Assembly: GCA_964482205.1 (NCBI GenBank)
Contig: CAYZWI010000002.1
Coordinates: forward strand, 186,001-250,000
Direction of reading: 5' to 3'
Length of the DNA stretch: 64,000 bases
DNA from: JAZDGX01 sp964482205
GTDB taxonomy: Bacteria; Eisenbacteria; RBG-16-71-46; CAIMUX01; WJJG01
A program made the translations under genes and the position numbers. The notes under the pieces are model-generated. The model did no database searches. It was not told the origin of the DNA and saw only the letters and a list, made by a program, of their open reading frames with translations. Below, in pieces: positions 27,391 to 34,655 of this stretch. How positions within the stretch are numbered: position 1 is the first letter of the stretch; the number at the start of each line of letters is the position of its first letter.

Positions 27391-29115
27391 ATGAGTGAAC
27401 CGGGCGATCGCGAACCCAAACCCGCGGCCGAGGGCGAAGAGCAACTCGACTTCATTCGGGCGACCGTGGTCGAGCACATGAAGAGCGGCCGCTTCGACGG
27501 CCGGGTGCACACCCGCTTTCCGCCCGAGCCGAACGGGTTCCTGCACATCGGGCACGCCAAGGCGATCTCGATCGATTTCGGCATCGCGGCCGAATTTGGC
27601 GGCCAGTGCAACCTGCGCATGGACGACAGCAACCCGGCCAAGGAGAATGTCGAGTACGTGACCGGCATCCAGGAGGATGTGCGCTGGCTGGGCTACGACT
27701 GGGAAGACCGGCTCTACTACGCGTCCGATTACTTCGAGCAGCTCTACGAATACGCGGTCGCGCTCATTCGCATGGGCAAGGCGTACGTCGACGAGCTGAC
27801 TCCCGACGAGATCCGCGCGTATCGTGGAACGCTCACCGCTCCGGGACGCGCGAGCCCCTATCGCGAGCGTCCCATCGAGGAGAATCTCGACCAGTTCGCG
27901 CGCATGCGGGCCGGCGAATTCCCCGACGGATCGAAGGTCCTGCGCGCGAAGATCGACATGAGCTCGGGCAATGTCAACCTGCGCGACCCGGTGATCTATC
28001 GCATCCTGCGGGCCGAGCATTACCGGCAGGGGTCGCAGTGGTGCATCTATCCGATGTACGACTTCACCCATTGCCTGTCGGACTCGATCGAACGCATCAC
28101 CCATTCGATCTGCACGCTCGAGTTCGAGGACCATCGTCCGCTCTACGATTGGTACCTCGACCAGCTCGGGGTCTATCACCCGCAGCAAATCGAGTTCGCT
28201 CCGCTCGTGTTGAGCTACACGGTGCTGAGCAAGCGGCGCTTGAAGCAGCTCGTCGACCTGCGGCTCGTCGACGGCTGGGACGACCCGCGCATGCCGACCC
28301 TTTGCGGGATGCGCCGCCGCGGCTACACGCCCGAGGCGATCCGCGATTTCATGAAGCGCGTGGGAGTGGCCAAGCGCGACAGCATCGTCGACATCGCGCT
28401 GCTCGAGTTCTGCCTGCGCGAGGACCTGAACCGGAAAGCCTTGCGCAGAATGGCCGTCCTGCGTCCGGTGAAGCTCGTGATCGACAACTATCCCGCCGGC
28501 CAGGTGGAGGACATCGAGGCGCAGAACAATCCCGAGGACGAATCGGCCGGCACGCGCAAGGTGCCCTTCTCCCGCGAGCTCTACATCGAACGGGACGACT
28601 TTCGCGAAACGCCGCCGAAGAAGTTCTTCCGCCTCTCGCCGGGCAAGGAAGTGCGCTTGAAGTACGCCTACTATGTGACCTGCACGGGGGTCGTGAAGGA
28701 CCCGGCCAGCGGCGAGGTGACCGAGATCCACTGCGACTACGCGCCCGACTCGAAAGGCGGTTGGACCTCGGACGGCCGCATGGTGCGCGGCACGCTCCAC
28801 TGGGTGTCGGCGGCGCACGCGGCCGAAGGCGAAGCGCGCCTCTTCGAGCACCTCTACGATCGCGAAGATCCGCTCGATCTGCCCGAAGGCGGAGACTTCA
28901 AGGATCATCTGCGCCCGCAATCGCGAGAGATCCTGACCGGATGCCGCCTCGAGCCCTCGCTCGCCGAAGCGCGCGGCGGAGAGCGCTTCCAGTTCCTTCG
29001 CCGGGGCTACTTCTTCGCGGACCCTTTCTTGAGCAAGCCGGGCAGGCCGGTCTTCAATCGAACCGTCTCGCTGAAGGATTCGTGGGCGAAGATCGAGAAG
29101 TCGGCTGGCTCGTGA
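27391..29115 (+). CDS. glnS: Glutaminyl-tRNA synthetase
   Basis: A 574-residue enzyme of normal length. Class I signatures are TRFPPEPNGFLHIGHAKAI and VLSKRRL; MDDSNPAKENVEYV is the Gln/Glu-subgroup motif and YDFTHCLSDSIERITHSICT is typical of GlnRS. The C-terminal anticodon-binding beta-barrels follow. GlnRS is absent in many bacteria, which instead use GluRS plus GatCAB. Finding it next to a separate GltX means tRNA-Gln is probably charged directly. It lies 75 bp behind gltX and is preceded by a triplicated SD-like repeat. Confidence 0.95.
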   Translation: MSEPGDREPKPAAEGEEQLDFIRATVVEHMKSGRFDGRVHTRFPPEPNGFLHIGHAKAISIDFGIAAEFGGQCNLRMDDSNPAKENVEYVTGIQEDVRWLGYDWEDRLYYASDYFEQLYEYAVALIRMGKAYVDELTPDEIRAYRGTLTAPGRASPYRERPIEENLDQFARMRAGEFPDGSKVLRAKIDMSSGNVNLRDPVIYRILRAEHYRQGSQWCIYPMYDFTHCLSDSIERITHSICTLEFEDHRPLYDWYLDQLGVYHPQQIEFAPLVLSYTVLSKRRLKQLVDLRLVDGWDDPRMPTLCGMRRRGYTPEAIRDFMKRVGVAKRDSIVDIALLEFCLREDLNRKALRRMAVLRPVKLVIDNYPAGQVEDIEAQNNPEDESAGTRKVPFSRELYIERDDFRETPPKKFFRLSPGKEVRLKYAYYVTCTGVVKDPASGEVTEIHCDYAPDSKGGWTSDGRMVRGTLHWVSAAHAAEGEARLFEHLYDREDPLDLPEGGDFKDHLRPQSREILTGCRLEPSLAEARGGERFQFLRRGYFFADPFLSKPGRPVFNRTVSLKDSWAKIEKSAGS

Positions 29116-29375
29116 GCGGGCCCATCCGAGTGCGGCATCGGTGGCCGCGCCAGCTCGCGGGCCGAACGCATACCGCCCGAACGCGGCCGCGCGTCCAACC
29201 CGAAACCGGGCAGACGGCCCATCTCCGCGCCGCGCCAGGCGATCGGATGACGCATCGCGTCGCTCGGACGCGCCCCCCGGCTTTCCTCCGGCCAGCCGCA
29301 CTCCGCAAGAATCCACGGGAAATGCCTGAATTCGGGCGATCGCACGCCTTCCCGAGAATTCCCGCGATCGCCCTC

Positions 29376-29403
29376 TTGCGCGCCCGGCGCGGGGCGGTAT
29401 ACT
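29376..29403 (+). promoter_or_regulatory. Candidate promoter for the HEPN gene leader
   Basis: TTGCGC at 29376-29381 and TATACT at 29398-29403 are 16 bp apart, about 220 bp before the HEPN start codon. This would give a long structured leader. Confidence 0.5.
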
Positions 29404-29456
29404 TGGCCCAATTCTTTTGAACCGTTCGCGAGGGGTTGCTTCCATTCCGGCAGTGA

Positions 29457-29545
29457 GCACGGTCTAGCTGATTCTTTGGGATCAATCGGAAACCGACCCA
29501 GACTCCGGTGGTATAGGAGGTTGGAATCAGCCAGCCGATCCGTGC
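29457..29545 (+). ncRNA. Candidate structured RNA/leader with nested multi-branch fold
   Basis: Nested complementarity: GCACGG (29457-29462) with CCGTGC (29540-29545), and inside it GCTGATTC (29467-29474) with GAATCAGC (29524-29531). The enclosed part splits into two hairpins: TGGG(x5)TCGG-AAA-CCGACCCA (29477-29500) and CTCC-(9-nt loop)-GGAG (29503-29519). A further hairpin-forming stretch (CTGCG...CGCAG) follows at about 29558. The element lies in the 509-bp gap between glnS and the HEPN gene, downstream of a promoter candidate. I do not recognise any known riboswitch or 6S consensus. Rho-like U-tract is absent, so it is more likely a leader than a free RNA. Confidence 0.45.
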
Positions 29546-29624
29546 GCAAGAGCGACCTGCGCTGATTCGCCGCAGAATCTCCGATCTTCAATGAGAGGCA
29601 AGGCCCCCGGGAAAGAGGTGCCAG

Positions 29625-30275
29625 GTGGACATTTTCTCCGATTGCATCAAGAAGGGAAGGCTGAAGCAGATCGAGCCCGACGTTGAAAGCGCGGCTCGCG
29701 AGCTGGATACATCCAAGGGCGAATTGGAGCGCGCTCGCCAGGCGTTCGTCCAGGGACGCTGGGAAGATGTGATCACGCAGTCGTATTTCGCCATGCATCG
29801 CTGCGCGCGAGCGGCCATCAACTCGCTCGGCTATCGGGACACGAATCTCTACGGCCTCTTGGCCGGCATCGACAAGCTGCTGGTGGAGCCTGGCAAGCTT
29901 CCCGCCGGAACTTCGAAGCGCATCAGCGAGGCGAAGGACATCAAGGACTCCGTTTACAACGGCGGACGCGCGGGCATGCGGGAAGCGCGCACGCTTCTCG
30001 GCTTTGCGCTGGAGCTGGCCAAAGCGGTCTTCGGCCTCTTGAAGCTTCCCGGTTTCGAAGCGGAGAGCATCGACACCACGCTTCCCGAGCGGCCGGATCC
30101 GCAACGGCAGCCGCGCCCGCCGCACGACAGCTATCCGCGCAACGACGCTCCGCGAGATCGTTTCCCGAGTGGGGAATTCCGGCGGCCGCGCCACGGGCAG
30201 AGTCCGCAGACCTGGAGAACGCCCGGTTCCGACGATGACATGCGCTGGCGGCCGGGCTATCGCGCGGCTCGGTAG
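29625..30275 (+). CDS. HEPN-domain protein with disordered C-terminal tail
   Basis: A 216-residue protein starting at GTG 29625 (AGAGG upstream). Residues about 15-140 form a HEPN-like helical domain (SAARELDTSKGELERAR, then QSYFAMHRCARAAINSLGYRDTN). The C-terminal 70 residues are Pro/Arg/Asp-rich and probably disordered. The RNase-type R(x)4-6H motif of toxin HEPN domains is not apparent, and no nucleotidyltransferase (MNT) partner gene is adjacent. A toxin-antitoxin role is therefore not supported. It could be a nucleotide- or RNA-binding scaffold; function unknown. Confidence 0.72.
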   Translation: MDIFSDCIKKGRLKQIEPDVESAARELDTSKGELERARQAFVQGRWEDVITQSYFAMHRCARAAINSLGYRDTNLYGLLAGIDKLLVEPGKLPAGTSKRISEAKDIKDSVYNGGRAGMREARTLLGFALELAKAVFGLLKLPGFEAESIDTTLPERPDPQRQPRPPHDSYPRNDAPRDRFPSGEFRRPRHGQSPQTWRTPGSDDDMRWRPGYRAAR

Positions 30276-30316
30276 ATCACGACCCAGGCGCTGAACGCAA
30301 GCGCTCGGCGCGCCGC

Positions 30317-31219
30317 TCATCCCTCCGCGGCCCGGGATTCCCGGGCCGCGTTTCGTTGGACGGCAATTCCGAGCAGGATCAAGACGAGCCCCGCCACCGA
30401 CGAGAGCAGAATGCGTTCGCCCGCAACCCGGTTCAGCAAGACCAGCGAGAGGAAGGGGGCGAGAAAGATCAGGTTCGAAACCTGAGCCGTGGTGCGCGAG
30501 AGCGAGAGCGCTTTCAGCCACAGCACGAAGGTCAACCCCATCTCGATCGTCCCCACATAGGCGCCCGCGATCCAGCCCGCGCGCTCCGGCCAGCGCGCTT
30601 CTCCGGTCCACGCCGCGTAGCAAAAGACGAAGACGGAGCCGATCGCGAAGTTGAGAAAGAGCTTCACCACTTCGTCGCGTTGATCCTTCATGTTTCCGAT
30701 CCAGTAGAGCGCCCAGAGAATCGAGCTGCCGAGCGCGAGGGAGACTCCCAGCGGATCGGTGAACGTCCACGAGAGCGGCCGGCCGCGCGTGGAGATGACG
30801 AGCACTCCGGCGAGACTGATCACCAGCGCAAGAAGGCTCAGCGGCCGGATCTTCTGTTTGAGAAGCGGAATCGAGAGCAGCGCGAGCGCGAGGGCCCAGG
30901 TGTAGTTCAGCGGTTGGGCTTCCTGCCCGGGCAAGAGCGCGTAGGCCTTGAAGAGAATCAGGTAATAGAGGAAGGGATTCAGCAGTCCGAGGAGCGCGGA
31001 GCGAGCGAGGGCGCGAGGCGTTGCGCGGTCGAGCACGAGGCCCAGCTTCCCTTGCCCGAGCACAATGGCCAGCAGGACGAGCGTCGAGGCGCAGGAGGAA
31101 TAGAGCAGGAGCTGCGTGGCCGACATGTGCCGGAGCGCGATCTTGAAGGCCGACGCGACCGTCGACCAGAGGAGGACCGCGCTCAGTCCGAAGAGATACG
31201 CTCTCGTCTGCCTCTGCAT
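30317..31219 (-). CDS. EamA/DMT-family transporter
   Basis: A 300-residue protein with ten hydrophobic helices in two EamA halves (first GLSAVLLWSTVASAFKIALRH, second DPLGVSLALGSSILWALYWI). Typical of drug/metabolite exporters and amino-acid exporters; the substrate cannot be read. The start is taken as the ATG at 31219 because the helix pattern begins there; the ribosome-binding site is weak. The upstream open frame is Arg/Ala-rich and probably not translated. Confidence 0.83.
   Translation of the reverse strand: MQRQTRAYLFGLSAVLLWSTVASAFKIALRHMSATQLLLYSSCASTLVLLAIVLGQGKLGLVLDRATPRALARSALLGLLNPFLYYLILFKAYALLPGQEAQPLNYTWALALALLSIPLLKQKIRPLSLLALVISLAGVLVISTRGRPLSWTFTDPLGVSLALGSSILWALYWIGNMKDQRDEVVKLFLNFAIGSVFVFCYAAWTGEARWPERAGWIAGAYVGTIEMGLTFVLWLKALSLSRTTAQVSNLIFLAPFLSLVLLNRVAGERILLSSVAGLVLILLGIAVQRNAARESRAAEG
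30327..30353 (+). terminator. Strong GC hairpin after the HEPN gene
   Basis: GCGGCCCGGG (30327-30336) pairs perfectly with CCCGGGCCGC (30340-30349) around three bases and is followed by GTTTCGTT. It sits just inside the 3' end of the convergent EamA gene, whose tail it also encodes. It could end transcription from the left. Confidence 0.5.
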
Positions 31220-31420
31220 GGCGCGATCATGGCCGAGGTCGACGAGGCCTTCAAGCGAGCGAAGGCGACGGCGGGCGATGGCGCACGACGAGTGGGCCCG
31301 GCGCGCGAAGGGCAAGCGGCCGGAAGCGCTCGCTCCCGGCCGCTCGCTTGCCATCGCCTCAGGACGCCGCTTTACCGGCGCGTCTCCCGAGGCTCGTTCA
31401 CGCGATGACGAGAAGAGTAT

Positions 31421-32212
31421 CTACGCCCGGTTCTTCGATCTCTTCGTCGCTCTGCGCCCGGCCGCCGGCCGCTGCTTGGCTGCGCGCACGGCGATGGGCC
31501 GTTGCGTCTTGGCCTCCGGCCCGCGCTCGGGCGCTTGCCGGGCGGCGCCCTTTGCGTTGCCCGCTTCCCGCCCGCTGGCAGCTCCCTTCGCGGCGGCCAA
31601 GCCGGAGCCGCCCTCGTTGGCTTGCGGCTTCCATTTCTCCCACACCCTGCCCGCCAGATCGGGACTCGGTTTCAGCGCCATCTGGCCCGGATACCAACCC
31701 GACGGCGTGACCTCCCCCGTCTTGCGATGATGCTGGAAGGCCTGCAGCTGGCGAATCAATTCGGCGACATTGCGCCCTACGGGCGGAGTGAGCATCTCGA
31801 TCGCCTGGATGATGCCGTCGGGATCGATCAGGAAGCGGCCGCGAATGTTGACGCCCTTCTCCTCGTCATAGACCCCGTACATGGTGCCGACCTTGCCCCC
31901 CGCATCCGAGAGCATCGGATAGGGCACTCCACCGGGGGTCATCTTCGAAAGCTCGCGCTCCTGCCAGATCTTGTGCACGAACTGGCTGTCGACGCTCATC
32001 GAGAGCACTTCGGCATCGAGTTGCTTGATCTCTTGGTATCTGGCGGCAACTGCCGTCAGTTCGGTGGGTCAGACGAAGGTGAAGTCGCCGGGGTAGAAGC
32101 AGAGGGTCACCCACTTGCCGCGATAGTCGGAGAGTTTGACGACACCGAAAGTGCCTTCGACGAAGGCGTTCACCTGAAAGTCCGGGGCCGGTTTGCCCAC
32201 TTGCACGCCCAT
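31421..32212 (-). CDS. Selenocysteine-containing peroxiredoxin (UGA at the peroxidatic residue)
   Basis: Read through an in-frame TGA at 32071-32069, the gene encodes 263 residues from the ATG at 32212 (GGAGGAG upstream). The N-part (MGVQVGKPAPDFQVNAFVEG ... FYPGDFTFV) runs exactly into U48-PTELTAVAARYQEIKQLD, the place where AhpC/Prx1 proteins have the peroxidatic Cys of FVCPTE. A hairpin with a GU loop follows nine bases later. Peroxiredoxins reduce H2O2 and organic peroxides, and Sec forms are known in some anaerobes. The usual C-terminal resolving Cys of GEVCPAxW is Thr here (GEVTPSGW), and a basic Ala/Lys/Arg tail of about 75 residues follows. It lies behind a YgeY-like gene linked to selenium. 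A nonsense mutation is the alternative, but the flanking reading frame is fully intact. Confidence 0.88.
32040..32071 (-). promoter_or_regulatory. UGA codon plus SECIS-like hairpin in the peroxiredoxin gene
   Basis: On the minus strand UGA (32071-32069) is followed by nine bases and then CUGACGGC-AGUU-GCCGCCAG (32059-32040). The stem pairs seven of eight positions (one A-C mismatch) and the four-base loop contains GU. Bacterial SECIS elements lie about 11 nt behind UGA and show GU in the apical loop, so both position and loop fit. SelB and Sec-tRNA genes would have to be elsewhere in the genome. Confidence 0.8.
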
Positions 32213-32443
32213 AGTTCTCCTCCCTGTTGCCTGCCGGTTTGCTCTCGTCCGGGGTTCGCCTTCGATGCGAAACACGTTTCGAGAAGTCCGGGTAGCGGAT
32301 CCATCGTGCGTCTCAGCGACCGGGGATGTCCGTCTCGTGCAATCTCGCCGTCGATTCCGGCCGCATCCCTCGCTCACGACCATACAAGGTCTGGCCTCTG
32401 GAATCATCCTCCATCGTGGATGGCATCAGTGCACGCGGAAGCG

Positions 32444-33757
32444 TCACTCCAGCCGGTCGCTTGCCTGGCTCTTGGTCTGCGCGTATGCGTGCGGGAAGCA
32501 TGCATAGAACGCGGCCGCCTTGACGAGGTGATCGATCGGGCAGAACTCGTCCGGCGCATGGGCCTGCGCCTCATAGCCCGGGCCAAACCCGATGCATGGA
32601 ATGCCGTGCAGCCCGCAAATCGCCACGCCATTCGTCGAGAAGACCCACCGCTCTCCCTCGCCGGGGTCATGGCTGTCGGAAGCGGCCGCGGAATCGGGAA
32701 CGGAGAACGAATCCGAAACGGAGGCCAGGGTTTGAAATGTCGTGCGCGCCGCACGGACCGCGCGGTGGTCGGACGCGACTGTCCACGCGGGAAAGACCGC
32801 CTCGGTCGGATAGATCGTTCCCGTATAGGCCGCGCGCTCGTATCGCTTCACGCGCATTTGCACGGCATCGGGCTCCGCTGCCCAGGGAAATTGTCCCAGC
32901 ATGCTTCGAATGCCGTCCATGACCGAGTCGCGCGTTTCTCCCCAGGTCAGGCGGCGGTCGAGATGCGCGCGAGCCACATCGGGAATCGCGCAGAGGCTGG
33001 GGCCCTGCCCCAGAAAATGCGTGACCGCGATGCTCCCTTTTCCGAGGAACGCATCGGCCGGAAGCTGAGGAGCGAGGCGCTCGATTCCCTTCACGAGCTC
33101 CGCCATGCGATAGATCGCGTTCTTGCCGCGCTCGGGGGCCGAAGCGTGCGCCGACCGGCCGCGCACTTCGATTTCGATCTCCATGCGGCCGCGTTGACCT
33201 CGATAGACCCTGCAGGCGGTGGGCTCGGTGATCACGCACACTTCCGGGCGCAAGCCTTCTTCGCGAATGAGGTACTGCCAGCAGAGGCCGTCGCAGTCCT
33301 CTTCCATGACCGTCCCGGTGACATGCAGCGTGCAGTCTTCAGCGAGGCCCATCTCCTTGATGATTGCGCCGGCGACGATGAGCGCCGCCATTCCGCCCTT
33401 TTGATCGGCCGCCCCTCGGCCCCACACTCTGCCGTCCGCAATCCGCCCTTCGAAGGGACCGAAGGTCCAATCGGCGCGATTGCCCATCTCGACGGTGTCG
33501 ATGTGCGCATCCATGGCGATCGCATGCGGCCCGCTTCCGATGCGCCCGATCACGCTTCCCAGGCCGTCGATGCGGATCTGCTCGAAGCCTGCCTCGCCCA
33601 TCGCCTCCTGAATGCGCGCGGCCACGCGCTGCTCCTGGCAGCTCGGCGAAGGGATCCGGATGAGTTCGGCCAGCAGGCGGGCAAGGTCGTCCCGGCGGGA
33701 TTGGGCCCGCTCCCATACCTCTTGGCAAAGCCGGCGATCCACGGCGCTCGTCTCCAT
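32444..33757 (-). CDS. ygeY: M20 metallopeptidase-like hydrolase, YgeY family (selenium-metabolism linked)
   Basis: A 437-residue M20 amidohydrolase. Metal and catalytic motifs: AMDAHIDTVEMGNRADWTF (His and Asp), GRGAADQKGGMAALIVAG (bridging Asp), TGTVMEEDCDG (catalytic Glu pair) and a late YEAQAHAPDEFCPID with the last His. The run HIDTV..G....W...PF.G...DGR.WGRGA.DQKGGMA is characteristic of YgeY, a family that co-occurs with selenium-dependent molybdenum hydroxylases. The ATG at 33757 follows AGGGGG. It is 231 bp upstream of the Sec peroxiredoxin on the same strand. The window also holds MocA- and XdhC-like genes and a molybdenum hydroxylase about 14 kb away. The exact substrate is unknown; deacylation of a peptide or carbamoyl-amino acid is typical of the fold. 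Confidence 0.85.
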   Translation of the reverse strand: METSAVDRRLCQEVWERAQSRRDDLARLLAELIRIPSPSCQEQRVAARIQEAMGEAGFEQIRIDGLGSVIGRIGSGPHAIAMDAHIDTVEMGNRADWTFGPFEGRIADGRVWGRGAADQKGGMAALIVAGAIIKEMGLAEDCTLHVTGTVMEEDCDGLCWQYLIREEGLRPEVCVITEPTACRVYRGQRGRMEIEIEVRGRSAHASAPERGKNAIYRMAELVKGIERLAPQLPADAFLGKGSIAVTHFLGQGPSLCAIPDVARAHLDRRLTWGETRDSVMDGIRSMLGQFPWAAEPDAVQMRVKRYERAAYTGTIYPTEAVFPAWTVASDHRAVRAARTTFQTLASVSDSFSVPDSAAASDSHDPGEGERWVFSTNGVAICGLHGIPCIGFGPGYEAQAHAPDEFCPIDHLVKAAAFYACFPHAYAQTKSQASDRLE

Positions 33758-33994
33758 TCTCGAATCCCCCTGGCTGCGTTGGCCGAGGCCACTGTCATTC
33801 CCTGACCCGGACCTCGATGACGGGCGGAATCTAACATCCCGGCTGGACAATTGCCCGGAGTTCAGCGCTCGTTGGCAGGCAGGGAGATGCCCGGCCGCTG
33901 GCGGCACCCTGGTGCGGACGGGCGTCTCGTCCCGCACCCCCTTCTCGGCCCACCAGGCATGCTGAAATGCAGACTCACTCTGGACAGGCTGGCC

Positions 33995-34024
33995 TTGCCT
34001 TCAGGATTTCCGCGTTACTATACT
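33995..34024 (+). promoter_or_regulatory. Candidate promoter of the BMC regulator
   Basis: TTGCCT at 33995-34000 and TATACT at 34019-34024 are 18 bp apart in a markedly AT-rich tract (34010-34115), unlike the rest of the window. A perfect TTGACA also occurs at 34066-34071 but lacks a good −10 at normal distance. Confidence 0.5.
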
Positions 34025-34110
34025 TCATAATTTGAAGCTATTGGATCATTCCCAGTAATTTTTTCTTGACACAATCATGATTTGTTCCGATCACTACATT
34101 GCATGAAGTA
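34021..34110. promoter_or_regulatory. Pair of 8-bp inverted operator-like sites
   Basis: TACTTCAT at 34021-34028 overlaps the −10 box and its exact inverted copy ATGAAGTA lies at 34103-34110, just before the winged-helix gene. The local motif CTTCATAATTTGAAG near the first copy is itself partly palindromic. This fits autoregulation by the adjacent regulator. Confidence 0.4.
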
Positions 34111-34139
34111 TTTGGATGGGTCGTTTTGAAAGGCGCCGG

Positions 34140-34484
34140 ATGGAATTCGACGAAAATCTTCTTTCAGCGGGCCGGCTGGCGATCCTCGCAGCACTCGTAC
34201 CCGGTGCGCCTCTCTCCTTCACGCACCTGAAGCGGGCGACCGGGCTGGCGGACGGCAATCTTCATGTGCAGAGCAAGAAGCTTGAGAAGGCCGGCTATGT
34301 CGAGGCGATTCGAGGGGCTCGCGGAAAGAGGCCGATCACCCACTTCAAGATCACAGAAGAGGGAATTGCGGCCATGAAACTTCATATTCGAAAGCTTCAG
34401 AGGATCATGGCGTCGGAGTCGGGAGTGATCGGACCCAGACGACCGGGGGGCAGGCGGGAGGAGTCCCAAGTCTGGTGTCCCTGA
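34140..34484 (+). CDS. Winged-helix transcriptional regulator (MarR/HTH_34-like)
   Basis: A 114-residue protein. With the ATG at 34140 (GAAAGG six bases before) it starts MEFDENLLSAGRLAILAALV, followed by SFTHLKRATGLADGNLHVQSKKLEKAGYVEAIRG, a clear helix-turn-helix with recognition helix, and a wing ending ITHFKITEEGIAAM. A second in-frame ATG at 34116 would add eight residues. Homologues act as small repressors or sensors. It is 171 bp upstream of, and parallel to, the BMC operon, and inverted repeats flank its own start, so control of both itself and the operon is likely. Confidence 0.85.
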   Translation: MEFDENLLSAGRLAILAALVPGAPLSFTHLKRATGLADGNLHVQSKKLEKAGYVEAIRGARGKRPITHFKITEEGIAAMKLHIRKLQRIMASESGVIGPRRPGGRREESQVWCP

Positions 34485-34655
34485 GGTTGTGGGTCGAAGA
34501 ATCGGTGCAGTCGTCTGCAGATGATTGTGGTCCAGTGGATTGCCCGATCTTTGCTCGAGAGGTGGCCAAGGCAGCTCAAACAGGACACAAGTCCTTGCAA
34601 TAAGATCACTTGAAGAGGAACAAGCTCGAATCATCGAGCCACAAGGGGGAGGCCC

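Noticed and set aside
29625..30275. HEPN-MNT toxin-antitoxin module
   Set aside because: No nucleotidyltransferase partner is adjacent and the R(x)4-6H RNase motif is not seen.
31421..32212. Reading the peroxiredoxin as a pseudogene broken by a stop codon
   Set aside because: Only one stop is present and it falls exactly at the peroxidatic residue as TGA. The frame is intact on both sides and a SECIS-like hairpin follows. Recoding is the simpler reading, pending selABCD detection.
31502..33805. A 767-codon plus-strand open frame over the peroxiredoxin and YgeY genes
   Set aside because: Both minus-strand genes have clear catalytic motifs and ribosome-binding sites; the plus frame has neither.
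34590..34655. tRNA-like sequence ahead of the RpiB-DeoC gene (GCTCGAATCATCGAGC)
   Set aside because: It forms a single hairpin, but no acceptor, D or anticodon arms can be fitted.
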